Assembly: GCA_900315425.1 (NCBI GenBank)
Contig: OMZA01000001.1
Location: 1-64,000 of the forward strand
Source: an uncultured Eubacteriales bacterium
GTDB taxonomy: Bacteria; Bacillota; Clostridia; Lachnospirales; Lachnospiraceae
Reading direction: 5' to 3'
Length of the DNA: 64,000 nucleotides
Shown piece by piece: positions 33,871 through 42,991 of the stretch. Position 1 is the first letter of the stretch, and the number at the start of each line of letters is the position of its first letter. The translations under genes were made by a program, and so were the position numbers. The notes below the pieces were generated by a model, which worked only from the letters and a program-made list of their open reading frames with translations, was not told the DNA's origin and did not search any database.

Positions 33871-34350
33871 TTATTTGTGATAAGGTTCGTTGTTAATTAT
33901 TTTAAATGCTCTGTATATCTGCTCTGATAATATAACTCTCATAAGCTGATGAGGAAAAGTCATATTTGAAAAGCTCAGGTGATAATTGGATTTACTGATT
34001 ACACTGTCTGATAGTCCCAGGGAACCGCCAATTATAAAAGTAATATGGCTATATCCGTTTAAGGTTATCTCTTTGATTTTTTCTGCCAACCCTACAGAGT
34101 CAGGGGTCTTTCCATTAATTTCCAAGGTGATAACATAGGAATCTTCGTTAAGTTTATTAAGAATTTTTTCGCCTTCTTGATCCTTAACTATGGATATCTC
34201 CTTATCAGATGCATTCTCCTTGGTTTTTTCGTCTGCCACTTCAATGATTTCGTATTTTGTAAATCTTGACAGGCGTTTGGAATATTCTAAAATGGCGTCT
34301 CTATAAAATTTTTCTTTTATTTTGCCAACGCATAAAACTGTAATCTTCAA
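33871..34350 (-). CDS. rlmH: 23S rRNA (pseudouridine1915-N3)-methyltransferase
   Basis: The 159-residue SPOUT methyltransferase has MKITVLCVGKIKEKF at the start, FIIGGSLGLSD (SAM site) and SNMTFPHQLMRVILSEQIYRA at the end, diagnostic of RlmH. It methylates pseudouridine 1915 in helix 69 of 23S rRNA. It is placed between two alpha-glucan enzyme genes, an odd setting for an rRNA modifier. The gap to glgB is 19 bases, so it likely shares its transcript. Confidence 0.96.
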   Translation of the reverse strand: MKITVLCVGKIKEKFYRDAILEYSKRLSRFTKYEIIEVADEKTKENASDKEISIVKDQEGEKILNKLNEDSYVITLEINGKTPDSVGLAEKIKEITLNGYSHITFIIGGSLGLSDSVISKSNYHLSFSNMTFPHQLMRVILSEQIYRAFKIINNEPYHK

Positions 34351-34369
34351 GAATAAACTCCTTTTTTAT

Positions 34370-36133
34370 TTATTTAAAAATTATACCAGAGAAAGGAGCT
34401 AATTCAAAATTTATATTGCCATTTGTGGTTTTTAAAGTTTTTCCAACATCAGAAGTGTTGCCACCGTATTTTTTCCAGTCTGAGTTAAGAAGAATCTTAA
34501 CATCCTCTGAATATGGTAGAGAATAGCTTTGTGCCTTGTCGCTAAAATTGAATATGGCTTTTATGTCACCTTTATTTCCGTGGCGATTTATAACATAAAT
34601 ACATTTATCCTCCTGATGGCAGTCTATCCAGCTAAATCCATCATTAGAAAAGTCGTTTTTCCAAAATGCATCATTTTTTAGGTAAATGGAATTTAGTTTT
34701 GCCATGTAATTGTGGAAGGCATCATGGAGAGGGTATTCCATAAGTAACCAATCCTGACTTCGCTTTTCATCCCATTCCCTAAACTGACCGAATTCATTTC
34801 CCATGAAATTAAGTTTTTTACCTGGGTGCATCATCATATACATATATAATGCTCTAGCCTGTGGGAATTTTATGTCGTAATCACCGTTCATCTTCTGGAT
34901 GATGGTAGCTTTTCCGTGAACAACTTCGTCGTGGGAAAGAGGAAGCAGATATTTTTCGTTGTAAAAATACATCATAGAAAACGTAAGTTTATGGTATTTA
35001 TCATATCTATCGCCAGCTGGTGATGCAAAATAATCCAATGTGTCGTGCATCCATCCCAAATCCCATTTATAATCAAAGCCTAGGCCACCTTCTTCAACAG
35101 ATTTTGTAACGTTAGGAAAGTTGGTGGAATCCTCTGCAATAAGCATGATTCCCTTGTTTCTTTCCTTAAGACCTTTGTTCATAAACTTTAAGAATTCAAC
35201 AGTATTGCCGTTGACACCTCGACGTTCATCGCCCTGCCAGTACAACAATCTTGATACAGCATCAAATCGAATTCCATCAAAGTGGAATTCTTGAAGCCAA
35301 TAGTTAACAGAGGTTTGAAGGAAACTTCTAATTTCTCCTCTGGAGTGCATGAAGTTGCAGCTGCCCCATTCGCTAACACCTACATCATTATGAGGATATT
35401 CATATAGACAGGTACCATCATAATTTTTAAGGGCATAGTCATCTATGGCAAAGTGAGCCGGAACAAAATCTAAGATAACACCTATTCCGTTTTGGTGGAA
35501 CATATCAATGGCCATCTGAAGCTGTTTAGCAGTTCCATATCTGGATGTTGGAGAAAAGTAACCTGTGCATTGATATCCCCAGCTTTCATCGCTAGGATAT
35601 TCACATAGAGGTAAAAACTCAATGTAGTTATAACCATACTCCTTTAAGTAAGGGATAAGTTCTGTGGCAAGTTCATCATAAGTGAACCAGTCGTCATTTG
35701 CTTCTCCAGGTTTTTTCCAGGAACCGGCATGTATTTCATAGATGTTTAAAGGTGCATCCATCATGTTGTTTCTTTTGTTCATCCACTTTGAATCATTAAA
35801 AGTATAAGAAGAGATATTTCTTACAATGGATTTGTGATTTGGTCTTAGTTCCATTCCATATCCGTAGGGATCGCAGTGATCTACATAATTGCCATTGCCC
35901 GAAAAAATTCTATATTCATAGCAATCGCCGTCTTTAACGCCGTCTATTGTGATTTCATAGAAGTTGCCGTTGTAAATTTGATTCATCTGGTAAATATTAC
36001 CATTGATTAAAAGTTGCACACTGTTAGCAGATGGAGCAAAGGTTCTAAAGGTACATTTGTTTCCATCAAGATGGGCGCCTAACCATGTGTAATCATCAAA
36101 GTTCTGACCAGTATAAAATCCGTAAAAATCCAT
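34370..36133 (-). CDS. glgB: 1,4-alpha-glucan branching enzyme
   Basis: The 587-residue GH13 enzyme has an N-terminal CBM48-type domain (TWLGAHLDGNKCTFRTFAPSA) and a catalytic barrel with GIRFDAVSRLLYW, LIAEDSTNFPNV and LPLSHDEVVHGK, as in GlgB. It cuts alpha-1,4 chains and re-joins them as alpha-1,6 branches in glycogen. It is slightly short, lacking the long N1 module of E. coli GlgB. AGGAGGATGAT precedes the ATG. No glgA, glgC or glgP is nearby. Confidence 0.9.
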   Translation of the reverse strand: MDFYGFYTGQNFDDYTWLGAHLDGNKCTFRTFAPSANSVQLLINGNIYQMNQIYNGNFYEITIDGVKDGDCYEYRIFSGNGNYVDHCDPYGYGMELRPNHKSIVRNISSYTFNDSKWMNKRNNMMDAPLNIYEIHAGSWKKPGEANDDWFTYDELATELIPYLKEYGYNYIEFLPLCEYPSDESWGYQCTGYFSPTSRYGTAKQLQMAIDMFHQNGIGVILDFVPAHFAIDDYALKNYDGTCLYEYPHNDVGVSEWGSCNFMHSRGEIRSFLQTSVNYWLQEFHFDGIRFDAVSRLLYWQGDERRGVNGNTVEFLKFMNKGLKERNKGIMLIAEDSTNFPNVTKSVEEGGLGFDYKWDLGWMHDTLDYFASPAGDRYDKYHKLTFSMMYFYNEKYLLPLSHDEVVHGKATIIQKMNGDYDIKFPQARALYMYMMMHPGKKLNFMGNEFGQFREWDEKRSQDWLLMEYPLHDAFHNYMAKLNSIYLKNDAFWKNDFSNDGFSWIDCHQEDKCIYVINRHGNKGDIKAIFNFSDKAQSYSLPYSEDVKILLNSDWKKYGGNTSDVGKTLKTTNGNINFELAPFSGIIFK

Positions 36134-36215
36134 ATCATCCTCCTAAAATTCAATCATCGTTTCGCTTTATGTAATCAATCTAACAAAAAGAAATTTAAAA
36201 ATAAATCGTTAATAT

Positions 36216-36244
36216 TTGAAAAAGGTAAAATAATTTACTATAAT
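36216..36244 (+). promoter_or_regulatory. Promoter of the TetR-type regulator gene
   Basis: TTGAAA (36216-36221), a 17-bp spacer and TATAAT (36239-36244), in the divergent gap opposite glgB. A start near 36251 gives a leader of about 30 bases. Confidence 0.65.
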
Positions 36245-36282
36245 CAAAAAAAGTCTATTATTTTGCATAAAAAGGAGGGAAT

Positions 36283-36816
36283 ATGGATTTAAGAGAAAAG
36301 AAAACCAAGAGAAGTATATACAATGCCTTTTTGGAACTTCGTTCAAAAAAGCCTCTTGAAAAGATAACTATTAAAGAATTATCAGAAAAGGCGGAAATCA
36401 GTAAAGCCACCTTTTATCTGCATTATCAGGATATATATGAACTATCACAACAATTGCAGTTAGAGGTTTTAAAAAGAATATACGATTCCGTGCAAGATCC
36501 CATGGATATGTTTGTTAATCCCAGTAAAACATTTAGGGAAATTAAAGATGCTTTTTTAGCTAATATCAATATGATTAATATATTATTTTCCGGAAAGCAG
36601 GAGGCCAGGTTACCTATTCTTGTGGAAAATGAGTTAATGAAAGTGTTGGTAGAATTGCGTCCCGAATTAAAGGATAATCCGGTTGCTTATACAAAAATGA
36701 GCTTTCTAATAATGGGAGCATTTTATTCCTATCTTCACAATACTAAAATGTTTGATGAACAAATAGTTTCAGATACAATAATAGATATGATGGAAGTATA
36801 TAGTTTTGAAAAATAA
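36283..36816 (+). CDS. TetR/AcrR-family transcriptional regulator
   Basis: The 177-residue protein has the TetR helix-turn-helix at the N-terminus (TKRSIYNAFLELRSKKPLEK, then ITIKELSEKAEISKATFYLHY), followed by a helical ligand domain of the TetR_C_8 (DhaS-like) type. It may act on its own promoter, the divergent glgB, or the downstream glycan genes; no clear operator was found. AAGGAGGG precedes the ATG. Confidence 0.85.
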   Translation: MDLREKKTKRSIYNAFLELRSKKPLEKITIKELSEKAEISKATFYLHYQDIYELSQQLQLEVLKRIYDSVQDPMDMFVNPSKTFREIKDAFLANINMINILFSGKQEARLPILVENELMKVLVELRPELKDNPVAYTKMSFLIMGAFYSYLHNTKMFDEQIVSDTIIDMMEVYSFEK

Positions 36817-36855
36817 AATATATGATGAATATATGGTGAAGAAAAAACAGTTTTA

Positions 36856-36884
36856 TTGATAATTTGTTTTTTTTGAGTTATTAT
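36856..36884 (+). promoter_or_regulatory. Promoter of the PAP2-GT2-glf group
   Basis: TTGATA (36856-36861), a 17-bp spacer and TATTAT (36879-36884), within the 113-base gap after the TetR gene. Confidence 0.5.
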
Positions 36885-36929
36885 ACAAAAGTATGTTTAG
36901 GTTTATTTTTGAAAGTGTTGGGATAAGTT

Positions 36930-37628
36930 ATGAAAGAACGAAAAAATATATTGGATTATATTGTTTCATACATAAAGAATAACAAGCAGATTTTGTGGGT
37001 ATTATATGTACCGGCTTATTTTGAGTTTTTTACTTATTTGGAAAATAGGGATAATGTGACTTTTCATTTGATACATTCGAAAATAGATGACAAGATTCCT
37101 TTTATAAAGGAATTTATAATACCATATTATTTATGGTTTGCGTATATAGCGATAGCGGTGGTGTTATTCTATATATATGACATAGAAAACTTTAAAAAAT
37201 TAGCAGTTTATTTAGCAACAGGTATGACAATGTTTTTGGTAGTATCTTATGTATATCCGAATGTGCTTAATCTTAGACCGGGAGTAATATCCGGAAATGG
37301 TATTATTGATAAAATGGTAAAGGGTATATATAACAATGATACGCCTACTAACGTATTTCCATCTATACATGTGTATAATTCTATTGTGGTATATGTTGCT
37401 ATTTTCAAATCAGATTTTAGAAATAAATATAAGGCATTAAATGTATTATGTTTTGTGCTTTCGGTATTAATTATTATGTCCACGGTATTTTTAAAACAGC
37501 ATTCAATAGTTGACGTGGTAGGGGCATTTTTAATGGCTGCAGTTTTTTACATCCCGGTATATGTTATTAATGCAGAGAAAGTAACTAAGATTAATAGTAT
37601 AAAAACTTTAGAAAATAGTCAGGAATAA
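36930..37628 (+). CDS. PAP2-family membrane phosphatase
   Basis: A 232-residue protein with about six membrane helices and the PAP2 motifs FPSIHVYNS and KQHSIVDVVGA, matching (P)SxxH and the last SRxxxxxHxxxD-type motif. PAP2 enzymes remove phosphate from lipid phosphates such as undecaprenyl pyrophosphate or phosphatidic acid. Followed by a glycosyltransferase and UDP-galactopyranose mutase, it likely serves lipid-linked glycan synthesis or a glycolipid. It starts at ATG 36930 without a strong AGGAGG. Confidence 0.75.
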   Translation: MKERKNILDYIVSYIKNNKQILWVLYVPAYFEFFTYLENRDNVTFHLIHSKIDDKIPFIKEFIIPYYLWFAYIAIAVVLFYIYDIENFKKLAVYLATGMTMFLVVSYVYPNVLNLRPGVISGNGIIDKMVKGIYNNDTPTNVFPSIHVYNSIVVYVAIFKSDFRNKYKALNVLCFVLSVLIIMSTVFLKQHSIVDVVGAFLMAAVFYIPVYVINAEKVTKINSIKTLENSQE

Positions 37629-37647
37629 GGACTATTGGAGGATAATT

Positions 37648-38673
37648 ATGTCTGATAATAAGATTTTAACAGTTGTAATACCAAGCTATAATTCTCAAGA
37701 ATACCTGGAAAGAGCGGTTAAAACAACGCTTATAAATGCCGATGATATTGAAGTTATTATAGTTGATGATGGTTCTACAGACAACACACCCCAATTAGCA
37801 GATGACTTAGCTAAAAAATATCAAAACATTGTGAGAGTTATTCACAAGGAAAACGGCGGACACGGAGATGCGGTTATGACCGGTCTTAAAAATGCAAAAG
37901 GAATGTATTTCAAAGTATTAGACAGTGATGATTGGTTTAATACAAAGGCTTTGAATGCAATCCTTGTTTTTTTGCGTGCGAATAGTAAAGTTGGAGAACA
38001 ATTTGACATGGTTATCTCTGACTATGTATACGATAAAGTTGGTAAAAAGAAAAAGAAGAGAGTATCTTATAGAGATGTAATGCCGGTAAGAACTTCTTTT
38101 GAGTGGAATTCTATTGGAACATTTAAACCATGGCAAAATATTTTAATGCATTCAGTTATTTACAGAACAAAGCTTCTTAGAGATACAGGCATAGAACTTC
38201 CAAAGCATACATTTTACGTGGATAATATCTATGTATATCACCCACTTCCATATGTAAAGAGAATGTATTATTTGGATGTGGATTTATATCATTACTTCAT
38301 AGGTCGTGATGATCAGTCTGTAAGTGAAGATAATATGATGAAGAGAATTGATCAGCAGTTATTGGTTACAAGATTGATGATTGAGGATCATCAGTTACGA
38401 ACTATTGAAAATAAAAAACTAAGAAATTATATGAGTTCATACCTGTCTGTAATGATGGCTGTATCCACTTCATTTCTTTTGAAAATCAATACAGAAGAAA
38501 GCTTGGCAAAAAGAGATGAGTTATGGGATTTTTTGAAAACAAAACACCATGGACAATACAGATATATCATGCACACGTTATTGGGAAAATGTGTAAAAAT
38601 GAGAAGCTGGCTTGGAAGAAAGATTATAGTAATTGGATATACTATTGCTCAAAAGAAAATGGGCTTTAACTAA
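37648..38673 (+). CDS. Glycosyltransferase family 2
   Basis: The 341-residue enzyme begins with TVVIPSYNSQEYLERAV, followed by EVIIVDDGSTDNT and KVLDSDDWF (the DxD-like metal site), all GT2/GT-A features. There is no membrane segment. The C-terminal half is charged and helical. It may transfer a galactofuranosyl residue, given that glf follows by 9 bases, but sugar specificity is not legible. TTGGAGG lies before the ATG. Confidence 0.88.
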   Translation: MSDNKILTVVIPSYNSQEYLERAVKTTLINADDIEVIIVDDGSTDNTPQLADDLAKKYQNIVRVIHKENGGHGDAVMTGLKNAKGMYFKVLDSDDWFNTKALNAILVFLRANSKVGEQFDMVISDYVYDKVGKKKKKRVSYRDVMPVRTSFEWNSIGTFKPWQNILMHSVIYRTKLLRDTGIELPKHTFYVDNIYVYHPLPYVKRMYYLDVDLYHYFIGRDDQSVSEDNMMKRIDQQLLVTRLMIEDHQLRTIENKKLRNYMSSYLSVMMAVSTSFLLKINTEESLAKRDELWDFLKTKHHGQYRYIMHTLLGKCVKMRSWLGRKIIVIGYTIAQKKMGFN

Positions 38674-38682
38674 GGAGAATTT

Positions 38683-39795
38683 ATGTACGACTATCTTATT
38701 GTAGGGGCAGGGCTTTATGGAGCTGTATTTGCCAGTCAGGCGATAAAAAAAGGAAAAAGTGTATTGGTTATAGACAGACGTCCAAATGTGGCAGGAAATG
38801 TCTATACAGAAGAAATAGAGGGCATTCATGTTCATAAATATGGTGCTCATATTTTTCACACCAACAATAAGGAGGTGTGGGATTTTGTAAATGAGTTTGC
38901 TGAATTTAACAGATTTACCAACAGTCCGGTAGCTAATTACAAAGGAGAGATTTATTCATTACCATTTAACATGTACACATTTAATAAAATGTGGGGTGTT
39001 ACAACTCCTGAGGAGGCTTTATCGGTAATTGAAAAACAAAGAGAAGAATCAGGTATAACAAATCCTCAAAACCTTGAGGAACAGGCTATTTCTCTGGTGG
39101 GAAGAGATATTTACGAAAAATTGATAAAAGGTTATACAAAAAAACAGTGGGGAAGACCATGTAATGAGTTGCCGGCTTTTATTATAAAAAGACTACCGGT
39201 AAGACTTACGTATGACAACAATTATTTTAATGCAAAATATCAGGGAATCCCTATAGGAGGCTATACAAAGCTTGTTAGAAATATGCTTCAGGGAGCGGAT
39301 ATAATACTGGGAACAGACTATTTTGATGAAAAAGAAAAGTACGATAAAATGGCTAAAAAAGTTATATACACAGGAGCTATTGACGAGTACTTTGGTTACG
39401 AGTTTGGTAATCTTGAATATAGATCAGTAAGCTTTGAAACAGAGCTTTTGAATCAAAGTAATTATCAGGGCAATGCTGCAGTTAATTATACAGATGAAGA
39501 AACTCCATGGACAAGAATTATCGAGCATAAATGGTTTCAGTTTGGGCTAGATGATATGGGAAATGAAATTCCTAAAACGGTTATTTCCAAAGAATATTCA
39601 AGGGAATGGACGCCTAAAGATGAGCCATATTATCCTGTAAATGATGAAAAGAACAACCAATTATATAACAGATATAAGGAACTGGCAGACAAAGAAGAAA
39701 AGGTTATATTTGGAGGACGCCTGGGCCAATATAAATATTTAGACATGGATGCAGTAATTGCAGAATCACTTAATAAAGCAAAGGAAGAATTATAA
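38683..39795 (+). CDS. glf: UDP-galactopyranose mutase
   Basis: A 370-residue flavoenzyme with the Rossmann start DYLIVGAGLYGAVFA, RRPNVAGN, KYGAHIFHTNNKEVW, and KGYTKKQWGRP, with active-site residues of Glf. It isomerises UDP-galactopyranose to UDP-galactofuranose, the donor for galactofuranose in surface glycans or glycolipids. It follows the GT2 gene closely, and a strong terminator follows. Galactofuranose-containing glycolipids are known in related Firmicutes; whether this trio makes them is inference. Confidence 0.95.
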   Translation: MYDYLIVGAGLYGAVFASQAIKKGKSVLVIDRRPNVAGNVYTEEIEGIHVHKYGAHIFHTNNKEVWDFVNEFAEFNRFTNSPVANYKGEIYSLPFNMYTFNKMWGVTTPEEALSVIEKQREESGITNPQNLEEQAISLVGRDIYEKLIKGYTKKQWGRPCNELPAFIIKRLPVRLTYDNNYFNAKYQGIPIGGYTKLVRNMLQGADIILGTDYFDEKEKYDKMAKKVIYTGAIDEYFGYEFGNLEYRSVSFETELLNQSNYQGNAAVNYTDEETPWTRIIEHKWFQFGLDDMGNEIPKTVISKEYSREWTPKDEPYYPVNDEKNNQLYNRYKELADKEEKVIFGGRLGQYKYLDMDAVIAESLNKAKEEL

Positions 39796-39850
39796 AAGGG
39801 GCTGTCGCTTTAGATGATTAAATCATCTGGGCGAAGCCCCTTAATTTTTT
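39796..39850 (+). terminator. Rho-independent terminator of the glycan operon
   Basis: AAGGGGCT (39796-39803) pairs with AGCCCCTT (39835-39842), with an inner AGATGAT/ATCATCT stem around TTA, and a six-T tail. Confidence 0.85.
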
Positions 39851-39897
39851 ATGTAAGTAGCTTTATTACATTTGCCAACTGTTTTTACAAATGATTC

Positions 39898-41142
39898 TTA
39901 CCAAGCGCCTTTACCGCCCATTTGGCCACCTTGGCCGCTCATCCCACCACCAAACTGATTAGTCATTTCGGTTACTGTTTCACCGTTTACTGTAATAGCA
40001 CCACCGTTGATTTCTCCAGTTGTATCATAGTCAAATGGTGAATTAGCTGTTATTGTAACGGTACCACCGTTGATTATAATTGAGCCGTTTGAATCAATGG
40101 CATCAGTGTCGCCTGCTCCCATTTCAATGGTTAGCTCACCACCGTTAATAACTGTTGATGCGTCGTATTCTGTGCTCTTAGAAGTTGAATTTATACCATC
40201 GTCTGTAGCGTATATATCTATGGAACCGCCATTTATTTCTATGTAAGTAGATTCAAGTGCCTCTGTACATGTTGAAACATTGATAGTTCCACCATCTATA
40301 ATAAGGGTTGTAGTTGCCTGAATAGCATCACTTTCAGTGGTGATATTGATGGCACCGTCAGCAATGTAGATTGCACCTTTGCTATCATCCTGGTTATCAT
40401 TGGCATTTATGCCATCGCCAACAGAATCAATTGTTATTGTGGAATCTGTAATTGCTATGTAATCGTTGGCTTCAAGCCCTTTGTTACCGGCAGTAATATT
40501 ATATGTTCCACCAGTTACTTTGAGGGCATCTTTGCTGCTAACTGCATTTCCCTCTGTTGAGTTTATGGTAAGAGTTCCTGTTCCGTTAAGGACTAAATTT
40601 GATTTTGCAAATATAACCGCATCAAGATTAGTTTCTCCATCTGCTGTGAAAGTTCCTGTAACACTAAGGGAATTCTCTGAATCAGTAGTTGTTACCAATA
40701 CCTTGTCTGCGTTTTTAACATAAATGGCAGGAGAGTCAGTATTTTCAATTGTAACACCGTCCAGTACAATCTGAACTTTTGCTTCATCATCGGTATCTAC
40801 AATGATGGTTGTATCTGTATAATCTCCTAATACTACGTACACACCTTCTTCTGTAATGGTGGTATCTTTACCACTGGTTAATGTAAGTGTTGTGCTTTCT
40901 CTGTCTGATATTGTTTGCTCAAGATCTCTGTCAGTAAATACATCTGTTGAATTAACTTCAGTAACACCGGAAGTGTCGGATGTTGAATCAGAAGATGTAT
41001 CGGTTGTTGTACTTGAAGATGAATCTGACGAACTTGTGGATGTAGAAGAGTTGCTGGATGTACTTGTACAAGCTGTAAGAGCTGCGGCCAGAGTAACGTA
41101 CCCGGCAAATAAACCTATCCTTTTAATTATTGTTTTTCTCAT
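39898..41142 (-). CDS. Lipoprotein with beta-helical carbohydrate-binding (Cthe_2159-like) domain
   Basis: The 414-residue protein starts with a lipoprotein signal (LAAALTAC, lipidated Cys25), then 40 residues almost all Ser, Thr and Asp, then many short repeats such as ITDSTITIDSVGDGINAND and INGGEL that stack into a right-handed beta helix. This is the DUF4353 / carbohydrate-binding Cthe_2159 type. The tail is Gly-rich. It should be on the cell surface, binding an acidic or cellulosic polysaccharide. ATG 41142 with GGAAGGAGTG is the start; a frame open to 41274 crosses the promoter. Confidence 0.8.
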   Translation of the reverse strand: MRKTIIKRIGLFAGYVTLAAALTACTSTSSNSSTSTSSSDSSSSTTTDTSSDSTSDTSGVTEVNSTDVFTDRDLEQTISDRESTTLTLTSGKDTTITEEGVYVVLGDYTDTTIIVDTDDEAKVQIVLDGVTIENTDSPAIYVKNADKVLVTTTDSENSLSVTGTFTADGETNLDAVIFAKSNLVLNGTGTLTINSTEGNAVSSKDALKVTGGTYNITAGNKGLEANDYIAITDSTITIDSVGDGINANDNQDDSKGAIYIADGAINITTESDAIQATTTLIIDGGTINVSTCTEALESTYIEINGGSIDIYATDDGINSTSKSTEYDASTVINGGELTIEMGAGDTDAIDSNGSIIINGGTVTITANSPFDYDTTGEINGGAITVNGETVTEMTNQFGGGMSGQGGQMGGKGAW

Positions 41143-41193
41143 AATAATCACTCCTTCCCTATGAATTAAAGTTGTTTGCTTCTTGTAAAAAGC

Positions 41194-41222
41194 ATGATAA
41201 AAGAAAAAAAATAATAAGGCAA
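41194..41222 (-). promoter_or_regulatory. Promoter of the beta-helical lipoprotein gene (minus strand)
   Basis: On the minus strand TTGCCT (41222-41217) and TATCAT (41199-41194) are spaced 17 bp. This lies upstream of ATG 41142 and argues against a longer protein. Confidence 0.5.
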
Positions 41223-41294
41223 TAGACTTTATTTGAAGTTCAAGAAAACTTTTCACGGTTTTCACATAGGACACAAAAAGGACATAAAATATAT

Positions 41295-41327
41295 AAAAAA
41301 GACATGAGATAGATAAACTATCTCATG
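41295..41327 (-). terminator. Terminator of the amino-acid ABC transporter operon (minus strand)
   Basis: CATGAGATAG (41303-41312) and CTATCTCATG (41318-41327) form a perfect 10-bp stem; on the minus strand it is followed by TCTTTTTTAT. Confidence 0.8.
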
Positions 41328-41359
41328 CCTGATTGTCTTAATCCTTAAGTAGAATTAAA

Positions 41360-42142
41360 TTATTCTGCTGTTGAACCGGCTTCTGCATACTTTTCAGCTA
41401 ATTTATCAATGGTGCCATCTTCTTTGAATTTTTCGATAGATTTGTTGATGGCATCGAGAGTTTCTTTGTCGCCCTTCTTTACTGCAATAGCATACTCTTC
41501 TGATGAGAATGCATCTTTGTCTTCAACAATAGCAAGACCTTTATTCTCATTAAGATAAGCAGCGGCTGTAGCTGAATCTATAACTACAACGTCGCATTTC
41601 TTATTCTTAAGTTCCTCTATAGCCTCTGTACCCTTTTTGAAAGCTTCATATTCATAGCCTAACTCCTTAACAACAGTTTCGCCTGTGTATCCCTGAACTA
41701 CAGCAATTGTCTTGTCTTTCATATCAGTAGCTTTTTCAATGTCAGATCCTTCATTTACAATCATAACCTGGGTAGCTACATAGTAAGGAGTAGAGAAGTC
41801 AACTTCCTCTTTTCTCTCATCAGTTACAGTCATACCTGCGATACAAGCATCAACCTGTTTGTTGTTAAGAGAGATAATAAGGGAATCAAATTCCATGTTA
41901 TTTATTGTAACTGTTTTATCGTTGTCCTCAGCGATGAGTTTAATAAGCTCCATGTCGATACCGGCATAGTTATCAATAACACCGTCTGCCTTGGAAATGT
42001 ATTCAAATGGAGGGAATTCAGCATTTGTACCGATTACCCATTTGCTAGAATCCTTTTTTTTGCTACTGCAGCCTGTTAATAAAGCAGCTGTCATGCTAAG
42101 AGCTAGTATACCGACAACTAATTTTCCAAAATGTTTTCTCAT
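41360..42142 (-). CDS. Amino-acid ABC transporter substrate-binding lipoprotein
   Basis: The 260-residue family 3 solute-binding protein has a lipoprotein signal (AALLTGC, Cys25), the start of the lobe WVIGTNAEFPPFEYI, GIDMELIKLIAED, and AGMTVTDERKEEVDFSTPYY, which binds the amino-acid carboxylate and amine. Polar amino acids or cystine are usual ligands; Arg in TDERK fits an amino acid. It is the last gene of the minus-strand ABC operon, after a hairpin that may let it be expressed at a higher level than the permease. Confidence 0.92.
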   Translation of the reverse strand: MRKHFGKLVVGILALSMTAALLTGCSSKKKDSSKWVIGTNAEFPPFEYISKADGVIDNYAGIDMELIKLIAEDNDKTVTINNMEFDSLIISLNNKQVDACIAGMTVTDERKEEVDFSTPYYVATQVMIVNEGSDIEKATDMKDKTIAVVQGYTGETVVKELGYEYEAFKKGTEAIEELKNKKCDVVVIDSATAAAYLNENKGLAIVEDKDAFSSEEYAIAVKKGDKETLDAINKSIEKFKEDGTIDKLAEKYAEAGSTAE

Positions 42143-42172
42143 AATAAATCACCTATCCTTAATAATATATTT

Positions 42173-42198
42173 TTCCAATAACCAAATGTGTATTGGAA
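42173..42198 (-). promoter_or_regulatory. Intercistronic hairpin in the ABC operon
   Basis: TTCCAATA (42173-42180) and TATTGGAA (42191-42198) form an 8-bp stem between the ATPase and binding-protein genes, without a long T tail. Such hairpins can protect or set the level of the downstream message. Confidence 0.4.
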
Positions 42199-42222
42199 TT
42201 TATCAGCAATGATTTGCCGATA

Positions 42223-42957
42223 TTAAACATTTAAAACTTTGCTTAAAAAGCTTTGGGTTCTTGGGTTTTCCGGGTTATCAAAAATCTGTTCAGGAGAACC
42301 CTCTTCCTGAATAATTCCTTCATCCATAAATAAAATTCTAGTTCCAACTCGTCTGGCAAATCCCATTTCATGGGTAACCACTACCATGGTCATTCCGCCT
42401 TCTGCAAGTTCTTGCATAACTTCAAGAACATCGCCTACCATTTCAGGGTCAAGAGCAGAAGTAGGTTCATCAAAGAGCATAATCTCAGGATCCATTTCTA
42501 AAGCTCTGGCAATAGCTACACGCTGTTTTTGACCACCTGATAGCTGAGATGGATAATCATTTGCCCTATCTTTAAGACCAACCTTATCTAGAAGTTCAAG
42601 CCCTTTTTTTATGGCTTCATCTTTGGAAAGTTTCTTTAATTTAACAGGAGCAAGTGTAATGTTTTCCATGATTGTAAGGTGTGGAAAAAGATTGAACTGC
42701 TGAAAAACCATTCCCATTTTTTGACGAATTTTGTTAATGTCAACATTTGAATCAGTAATGTTTTCATCGTCAATGGTTATCTGACCTTTAGTAGGGGTCT
42801 CTAAAAGATTAAGGCATCTAAGAAAAGTACTTTTTCCTGAGCCGGAAGGGCCGATAACAACGACAACTTCTCCTTTGTCAATATGTTGATTAATTCCCTT
42901 TAAAACCTCTTTGTCGCCAAATTTTTTTTCTAATCCGGTTATTTGAATCATTGCCAT
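42223..42957 (-). CDS. Amino-acid ABC transporter ATP-binding protein
   Basis: A GlnQ/HisP-type ATPase of 244 residues: Walker [21 protein letters not shown] (Q-loop), the [15 protein letters not shown] signature, Walker [13 protein letters not shown] and the switch histidine in [13 protein letters not shown] 42957 is preferred to ATG 42963 because AGAGGAA is too close to the latter. It powers the permease coded just upstream. Confidence 0.95.
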   Translation of the reverse strand: MAMIQITGLEKKFGDKEVLKGINQHIDKGEVVVVIGPSGSGKSTFLRCLNLLETPTKGQITIDDENITDSNVDINKIRQKMGMVFQQFNLFPHLTIMENITLAPVKLKKLSKDEAIKKGLELLDKVGLKDRANDYPSQLSGGQKQRVAIARALEMDPEIMLFDEPTSALDPEMVGDVLEVMQELAEGGMTMVVVTHEMGFARRVGTRILFMDEGIIQEEGSPEQIFDNPENPRTQSFLSKVLNV

Positions 42958-42991
42958 ATGCATTTCCTCTTATTCTTAAATATTTCTATAA

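Noticed and set aside
41143-41274. Extended N-terminus of the beta-helical lipoprotein
   Set aside because: It would cover the minus-strand promoter at 41194-41222 and remove the lipoprotein signal from the N-terminus.
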